Part shown: piece after piece, positions 14,972 through 18,604 of the stretch
How the letters are laid out: the number at the start of each line of letters is the position of its first letter
Position numbering within the stretch: the first letter of the stretch is position 1
NCBI GenBank assembly: GCA_035529175.1
Contig: DATKXG010000006.1
Span: forward strand, 1-18,604
Reading direction: 5' to 3'
DNA from: Sva-07 sp035529175
Lineage (GTDB): Bacteria > Actinomycetota > Acidimicrobiia > Acidimicrobiales > Ilumatobacteraceae
Length of the DNA stretch: 18,604 nt
The notes under the pieces: model-generated
Seen by the model: the letters and a program-made list of their open reading frames with translations, nothing else
Database searches by the model: none
What the model was told of the DNA's origin: nothing
Program-made: the position numbers and the translations under genes

Positions 14972-15015
14972 TCGTGAACTGGTTGGGGAATAGTTCCCGC
15001 ACGAGTTCACGAGAA
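14969..15015 (-). terminator. Long perfect hairpin between the lipoprotein gene and ftsK
   Basis: A perfect 12-bp inverted repeat, TTCTCGTGAACT (14969-14980) and AGTTCACGAGAA (15004-15015), encloses 23 nt. Inside is a smaller stem GGGAA (14986-14990) / TTCCC (14994-14998). It starts 4 bp after the lipoprotein stop on the minus strand. There is no U-tract, so it may be a factor-dependent terminator, an RNA-stability element or a dimeric-protein site. It is the strongest dyad in the window. Confidence 0.6.
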
Positions 15016-15019
15016 GCGC

Positions 15020-15520
15020 TCAGAGGGGGTCGACTTCGAGGACGGTGCCGTCGGCGGCGACGGTGACGTCGAGCCGGCCGCCCTCGGGCGACAGTGTCGA
15101 CACGACGTAGCGAACGACACCACTCGCGCCGGCCTCGATGCTGAACGCCTCGATCGTCGAGTCCGTGAGTTCCTCACGGACCGGTTCCAGCACGGTCTCC
15201 TCGTCGAAGTCGACGGCGTCGGCGCTGAACGTGAAGCCCGATGCTCCGGTCAACTTCGGCGCCGGCGGCTGCAACTCGCCGTCGAGGTACACGTACGGAA
15301 CCGCAGCCGTGGCATCGTCGACAGCGACGAACAGGTTCGTCACGAGTTCGTTCGCCGTGACCTCGAAGTACTGCTGCCCCTCACCGAGTTCCGCTTCGAC
15401 GGCCTCGATCGCGGGGCCGATGTCGGCCACGAACGAGTCGCCGCCGGCGGAACCATCGTCGTCACCGCCGCATCCCACCACCGTCGCGGCCACGAGCAAC
15501 GCGACCACCACCGACTTCAA
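15020..15520 (-). CDS. Putative lipoprotein of unknown function
   Basis: A 166-residue predicted lipoprotein. The first 16 residues form a hydrophobic signal (VVVALLVAATVVG) ending in a lipobox with Cys17, followed by a short Gly/Asp tether (GGDDDGSAGG). The mature part is strongly acidic and seems to be one small alpha/beta domain, ending in a strand pair (GGRLDVTVAADGTVLEVDPL) that recalls PepSY-like or DUF-type extracytoplasmic domains. I do not recognise the family. The start is TTG at 15520, supported by GGAGG 8 nt upstream, inside the end of the RNase J gene, whose stop lies 3 nt before this start. It is therefore very likely co-translated with RNase J. A strong hairpin follows its stop. 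Confidence 0.72.
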   Translation of the reverse strand: MKSVVVALLVAATVVGCGGDDDGSAGGDSFVADIGPAIEAVEAELGEGQQYFEVTANELVTNLFVAVDDATAAVPYVYLDGELQPPAPKLTGASGFTFSADAVDFDEETVLEPVREELTDSTIEAFSIEAGASGVVRYVVSTLSPEGGRLDVTVAADGTVLEVDPL

Positions 15521-15523
15521 TGC

Positions 15524-17263
15524 TCAGGCCTCCATGACGACGGGCACGATCATCGGCCGGCGCTTGGTGCGCTCGCTGACGAACTTGCCCGCCGCGCGAC
15601 GGACGTCTCGCTCGAGTGCCTCGACGTCGCGCACTCCCTTGCCGAGCGACGCTTCGACCGCGTCGGCAACGGTGTCGCACGCCTCGTCGAGCAGGTCCTC
15701 TGCCTCGGGCGCGTACACCCACCCACGCGTGATGATCTCGGGTCCGACGAGCACCTTGCCGGTCTGGATGTCGACGGTGACCACCACGACGACCACGCCT
15801 TCCTCGGCGAGCTTCTGGCGGTCGCGCAACACTCCTTGTCCCACGTCGCCGACGATGCCGTCGACGTACAGGTACCCCGAGGGCACGCGTCCGACCGGAC
15901 GGAGTTCGTCGGCGTTCAGTTCGAGCACGTCGCCGTCCTCGCACAGGATCACCCGGTCGTGCGGAACGCCCATCAGTTCGCCGAGCTTGGCGTTGGCGAC
16001 CATGTGGCGATACTCGCCGTGGATCGGGACGTACCACTCGGGGTTGACGATCGAAAGGTACGTCTTGATCTCGTCGGCCTGCGCGTGGCCGGTCGCGTGC
16101 ACGTCGAGGATGCCGGAGTGGACGACCTCGGCACCCATGCGGATCAAGCCGTCGATCACGGCGTTGACGTTGCTCTCGTTGCCGGGAATTGCGTGGCTCG
16201 ACAGCACGACCGTGTCGTGCTCACCGAGCTTGAGCCATCGGTTCTCGCCTCTGGCCATCAGCCCGAGCGCCGACATGGGCTCGCCCTGCGACCCCGTGGA
16301 GATGATGCAGATCTGGCCCGGCTGGTACTTGTCGATCTCCTCGATGTCGATGATCGCCGACTCTGGGATGTCGAGCACCTTGAGCTCGCGGCCGAGGCGC
16401 ACGTTCTTCTTCATGCTCAACCCGAGCGTGGCGATCTTGCGGCCGTCGGCCATCGCGGCGTCGGCGATCTGCTGGATCCGGTGCAGGTGGCTGGCGAAGC
16501 TGGCGGTGACGATGCGGCGGTCGCGGTGCGCGGCGAACAGCCCCGTGAGCACCGAGCCGACACTGGTCTCGCTCGGCGAGTAGCCGGCCTCTTCGGCATT
16601 GGTGGAGTCGGCCATCAGCAGGCGGATGCCGGGATCCTTCGCGAGCTGACCGATCCGGGCCAGGTCGGTGCGGCGCGAGTCGACCGGCGTGAGGTCGATC
16701 TTGTAGTCGCCCGAGTGGAGCACGACGCCCTGCGCGGTGTGCACGGCGATCGCGTGGGCATGGGGGACCGAATGGGTGACCGGGATGAACTCGACCTGCA
16801 GTGACCCGATCTCGACGGTGGCACCGTCGGCCACCTTGCGCATGTCGGTCTTCGGCAGCAGGCCGGCCTCTTCGATGCGGTTGCGGGCCAGACCCAGGGT
16901 GAGCGCTGCGCCGTAGATCGGCAACGGATCGTCGCGCAGGTCACCGATGCCGTCGCGGTCACGCAACAGGTACTGGATGGCGCCGACGTGGTCCTCGTGG
17001 CCGTGGGTGAGCACGAGCGCCGAGATGCGCTGCGCGTTCTCGCGCAGATAGGTGAAGTCGGGAAGGATGAGATCGACGCCGTGCATGTTGGCGTCGGGGA
17101 ACATCAGCCCGCAGTCGATCAGCATGATCGTGCGGTCGGGATCGTCGGCTGCGCCCTGCTCGATCGCCATGCAGTTGCGACCGATCTCGCCGAGCCCGCC
17201 GAGGAAGACGATCCGGACCGGCACCGAGGCGTCGGTCGAGCCCGATGAACGACGCTCAGCCAC
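15524..17263 (-). CDS. rnj: Ribonuclease J
   Basis: A 579-residue RNase J of the beta-CASP metallo-beta-lactamase group, a 5'-3' exonuclease and endonuclease for mRNA turnover and rRNA 5' maturation. The opening VRIVFLGGLGEIGRN (16-30), the metal motif HGHEDH (87-92), LHSGDYK, MADSTNAEE, the beta-CASP segment SFASHLHRIQQIADAA and the late histidine motifs SSHAIPGNE and PIHGEYRH are all visible. A C-terminal domain of about 100 residues follows, ending VVMEA. The GTG at 17263 overlaps the dapA stop by 8 bp (GTGGCTGA); a GTG 13 codons later (before PVRIVFLGG) is a reasonable alternative because neither has a good ribosome site. The dapA-RNase J pairing is common in actinobacteria. Confidence 0.94.
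   Translation of the reverse strand: MAERRSSGSTDASVPVRIVFLGGLGEIGRNCMAIEQGAADDPDRTIMLIDCGLMFPDANMHGVDLILPDFTYLRENAQRISALVLTHGHEDHVGAIQYLLRDRDGIGDLRDDPLPIYGAALTLGLARNRIEEAGLLPKTDMRKVADGATVEIGSLQVEFIPVTHSVPHAHAIAVHTAQGVVLHSGDYKIDLTPVDSRRTDLARIGQLAKDPGIRLLMADSTNAEEAGYSPSETSVGSVLTGLFAAHRDRRIVTASFASHLHRIQQIADAAMADGRKIATLGLSMKKNVRLGRELKVLDIPESAIIDIEEIDKYQPGQICIISTGSQGEPMSALGLMARGENRWLKLGEHDTVVLSSHAIPGNESNVNAVIDGLIRMGAEVVHSGILDVHATGHAQADEIKTYLSIVNPEWYVPIHGEYRHMVANAKLGELMGVPHDRVILCEDGDVLELNADELRPVGRVPSGYLYVDGIVGDVGQGVLRDRQKLAEEGVVVVVVTVDIQTGKVLVGPEIITRGWVYAPEAEDLLDEACDTVADAVEASLGKGVRDVEALERDVRRAAGKFVSERTKRRPMIVPVVMEA
15529..15533 (-). promoter_or_regulatory. Shine-Dalgarno supporting the TTG start of the lipoprotein
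   Basis: GGAGG on the minus strand ends 8 nt before the TTG at 15520 and is itself part of the last RNase J codons. It argues for coupled translation and for the TTG start. Confidence 0.6.
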
Positions 17264-18146
17264 GGGCGGCGACCAAGCGTTCGTACACACCACGGGCGGC
17301 GTGTTCGAGTCCGTGGGGCGTCGGCCCCATCGGGGACCTGCATTCCCCGACAGCATGACCGAGCGTTCTCAACATGGCCTTCGACGGTACCGGGTTCGGG
17401 GCGTCGTCGCTGGTCTCGAACTCGTAGCTCTCCAACTGGCGGGCGTTGATGCGGCGGGCGAGGTCGGCGTCGCCGCCGTGCCATGCGTCGAACATCTCGA
17501 CGTGGTCGGGAGCACACCAGTGCGTCGCCACACCGATCGCGCCGACGGCACCGACGGCGAGCAGCGGCAACGTCATCGAGTCGTCGCCGGAGTAGATCTC
17601 GAAGTGGTCGGGAGTGTTCGCCGCGACGGCGGCGGTGGCGCCGGGGTTCCCGGCGGCGTCCTTGAGGGCGACGATGTTGGGCACGTCGTTGGCGAGCCGG
17701 ACGAGCGTGGTGCTCTCGATCTTGCGGCCGGTGCGCTTGGGGATGTCGTACAGCACCAGCGGCAGGTCGGTCGACGTGGCGATCGCACGGAAGTGCGTCT
17801 CGATCCCGGCCTGTGACGGCCTGCTGTAGAACGGGCAGACGCCCAGGATTCCGGCAACACCGAGATGCCCGGCCTCCTCGGTGAGGCCGATGTCGTGACG
17901 GGTGTTCGATCCGGTCGTGCCGGCGATGACCGGCACGGTCACGGCGTTCACGACGGTTTCGAACAGCGTCAACTTCTCGTCGATCGACAGCGTGGCGGAC
18001 TCGCCGGTCGTGCCGCACACGACGAGGCCCTCGTTGCCCTGTTCGACCAGCCACTTCGCCAACGACACCGCGGCGTCGACGTCGAGTTCGCCTGCGTCGT
18101 CGAAGGGCGTGACCATCGCGGTGAGGATCCTGCCGAAACGAGCCAT
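17256..18146 (-). CDS. dapA: 4-hydroxy-tetrahydrodipicolinate synthase
   Basis: A 296-residue class I aldolase-like (beta/alpha)8 enzyme that condenses pyruvate with aspartate semialdehyde in the lysine and diaminopimelate pathway, which also feeds peptidoglycan. Landmarks are GTTGES (45-50, substrate-carboxylate loop), LVLYDIPKRTG with Tyr133 (proton relay) and Arg138, and VALKDAAGNPG with Lys162, the predicted Schiff-base lysine. Length is standard. The ATG at 18146 was preferred to a GTG 12 nt upstream because GAGG precedes it by about 11 nt and sits too close to the GTG. It overlaps RNase J by 8 bp. A promoter should lie in the 300-bp gap upstream, which also carries the palindrome pair. 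Confidence 0.94.
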   Translation of the reverse strand: MARFGRILTAMVTPFDDAGELDVDAAVSLAKWLVEQGNEGLVVCGTTGESATLSIDEKLTLFETVVNAVTVPVIAGTTGSNTRHDIGLTEEAGHLGVAGILGVCPFYSRPSQAGIETHFRAIATSTDLPLVLYDIPKRTGRKIESTTLVRLANDVPNIVALKDAAGNPGATAAVAANTPDHFEIYSGDDSMTLPLLAVGAVGAIGVATHWCAPDHVEMFDAWHGGDADLARRINARQLESYEFETSDDAPNPVPSKAMLRTLGHAVGECRSPMGPTPHGLEHAARGVYERLVAARG

Positions 18147-18252
18147 CAGCGCCACCACCTCGTCGGGGAGGCAGGACGTCGGCCGGTCGTCGTACGATTC
18201 ACGCCCCGCAACCTATTCGATGATCGCGGGTTCGCGCCGTTCGATTCGCCGC

Positions 18253-18357
18253 TGCGATGAGCCAAGTGGCGGTATTGGGGCGGTTCGCTCATCGCACGTG
18301 GAGTCCGACCCGCTGCGATGAGCGATGTGGCGGTATTCGGTCGGTTGGCTCATCGCA
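18253..18357. repeat. Pair of 42-bp imperfect palindromes on a 61-bp pitch
   Basis: Two copies, 18254-18295 and 18315-18356, start exactly 61 bp apart and are separated by a 19-bp spacer. Each has perfect 9-bp arms GCGATGAGC / GCTCATCGC. The cores are GTGGCGGTATTGGGGCGG in the first copy and GTGGCGGTATTCGGTCGG in the second. The two copies differ at 5 of 42 positions. They are inverted relative to the array at 1-165 and differ from it at about 5 of 42 (first copy). Confidence 0.9.
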
Positions 18358-18370
18358 CCGACCTGGTCGG
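18358..18370. promoter_or_regulatory. 13-bp palindrome upstream of the lipoprotein gene
   Basis: CCGACC-T-GGTCGG is a perfect 6+1+6 palindrome starting 2 bp after the second 42-bp element. It lies about 90 bp upstream of the lipoprotein ATG. It could be an operator; no regulator gene is next to it. Confidence 0.3.
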
Positions 18371-18448
18371 ATGCGGGACCGGGTCGCCGAAGAGGGCGTG
18401 CTCAGTCGAGCCAGGCAGTAGTTTCGCGACTGCGTGAACAACAACCTG

Positions 18449-18454
18449 AAGGAG
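18449..18454 (+). promoter_or_regulatory. Shine-Dalgarno of the right-end lipoprotein
   Basis: AAGGAG with 6 nt to the ATG at 18461, an ideal site that fixes the start. TAGTTT at 18419-18424 may be its -10, with no convincing -35. Confidence 0.7.
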
Positions 18455-18460
18455 AACATC

Positions 18461-18604
18461 ATGCGACGCTTCCCCGCCCTGCGCCGGATCATCCCGGCCA
18501 TCGCCGTCGGCGCCCTCGTCCTGGCCGCCTGTGGCAGCGACGACGACAGCGGCGACGCTGCCGACGACACCGGCGCACCTGCCGGCACCGAGGCCCCCGC
18601 CGAC
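18461..18604 (+). CDS. Lipoprotein, 5' part only (cut by window edge)
   Basis: The first 48 codons of an exported lipoprotein. A basic start (MRRFPALRR) leads to a hydrophobic stretch and the lipobox LAAC, with the acylated cysteine at residue 24. An Asp/Ser/Gly- then Ala/Pro/Thr-rich tether follows (GSDDDSGDAADD...). Such tethers are typical of solute-binding proteins of ABC transporters in actinobacteria, but the functional domain lies beyond the window, so the function is open. A strong AAGGAG precedes the ATG by 6 nt. The gene faces away from dapA, and the palindromes lie between them. Confidence 0.82.
   Translation, partial: MRRFPALRRIIPAIAVGALVLAACGSDDDSGDAADDTGAPAGTEAPAD

Larger units (their letters stand above)
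18147..18460. other. 314-bp divergent intergenic region
   Basis: No gene is seen here. It separates dapA (minus) from the lipoprotein gene (plus) and holds the two 42-bp palindromes, the 13-bp palindrome at 18358-18370, a possible TAGTTT -10 (18419-18424) and the lipoprotein ribosome site (18449-18454). No clear dapA promoter could be picked. Confidence 0.6.

Noticed and set aside
11938..15066. Very long plus-strand open frame (over 1000 codons) opposite ftsK and the SMP-30-like gene
   Set aside because: It is antisense to genes with clear conserved motifs. Its translation is Arg/Asp/His-rich low-complexity text typical of the reverse strand of GC-rich genes.
15329..15338. Second SOS-like box, GAAC-AG-GTTC
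   Set aside because: The spacer is 2 nt instead of 4 and it lies inside the lipoprotein coding sequence.

Overview
The window is high-G+C bacterial chromosome. I infer the actinobacterial lineage, most likely Acidimicrobiia (Ilumatobacter-like). The reasons are the strong G/C third-position bias, frequent GTG starts, a Mycobacterium-type CarD with the conserved W85, and the order dapA - RNase J - ftsK - rimO - pgsA - cinA, which resembles the actinobacterial dapA-to-recA neighbourhood. No phage, transposase, CRISPR or secretion genes were found. Most of the window is core chromosome.

Left part (1-6600). Three tandem copies of a 42-bp imperfect palindrome open the window. A minus-strand set follows: GH3 glycosidase, then FKBP-type peptidyl-prolyl isomerase, then metallo-beta-lactamase-fold hydrolase. 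Gaps between these genes are 11 and 35 bp, so they look like an operon. A class III aminotransferase diverges from the glycosidase. It converges on a PPOX-fold (probably F420- or flavin-dependent) protein, and one hairpin covers both stop codons. Next comes a minus-strand 3-hydroxyisobutyrate-dehydrogenase-like enzyme.

Middle (6600-11300). An endonuclease/exonuclease/phosphatase-family protein reads plus and runs 38 bp into the end of the convergent carD gene. A tRNA-Arg(TCT) lies upstream of carD. It follows the tightly overlapped unit rimO-pgsA-cinA (1-nt and 4-nt overlaps), and its first base is 13 nt past the cinA stop, so co-transcription and processing are plausible. An SMP-30/gluconolactonase-like gene sits between ftsK and rimO.

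Right part (11300-18604). The minus-strand order is dapA, RNase J (8-bp overlap), a small lipoprotein (TTG start, Shine-Dalgarno inside the RNase J end), a long perfect hairpin, then ftsK. An actinobacterial-type SOS box core (GAAC-N4-GTTC) lies 49 bp upstream of the ftsK ATG. Beyond dapA are two more copies of the 42-bp palindrome, also on a 61-bp pitch, and then the start of a plus-strand lipoprotein cut by the window edge.

The most unusual signal is this palindrome family. It occurs as arrays at both ends with the same 61-bp register but unrelated 19-bp spacers. I found no clear defence system or biosynthetic cluster.
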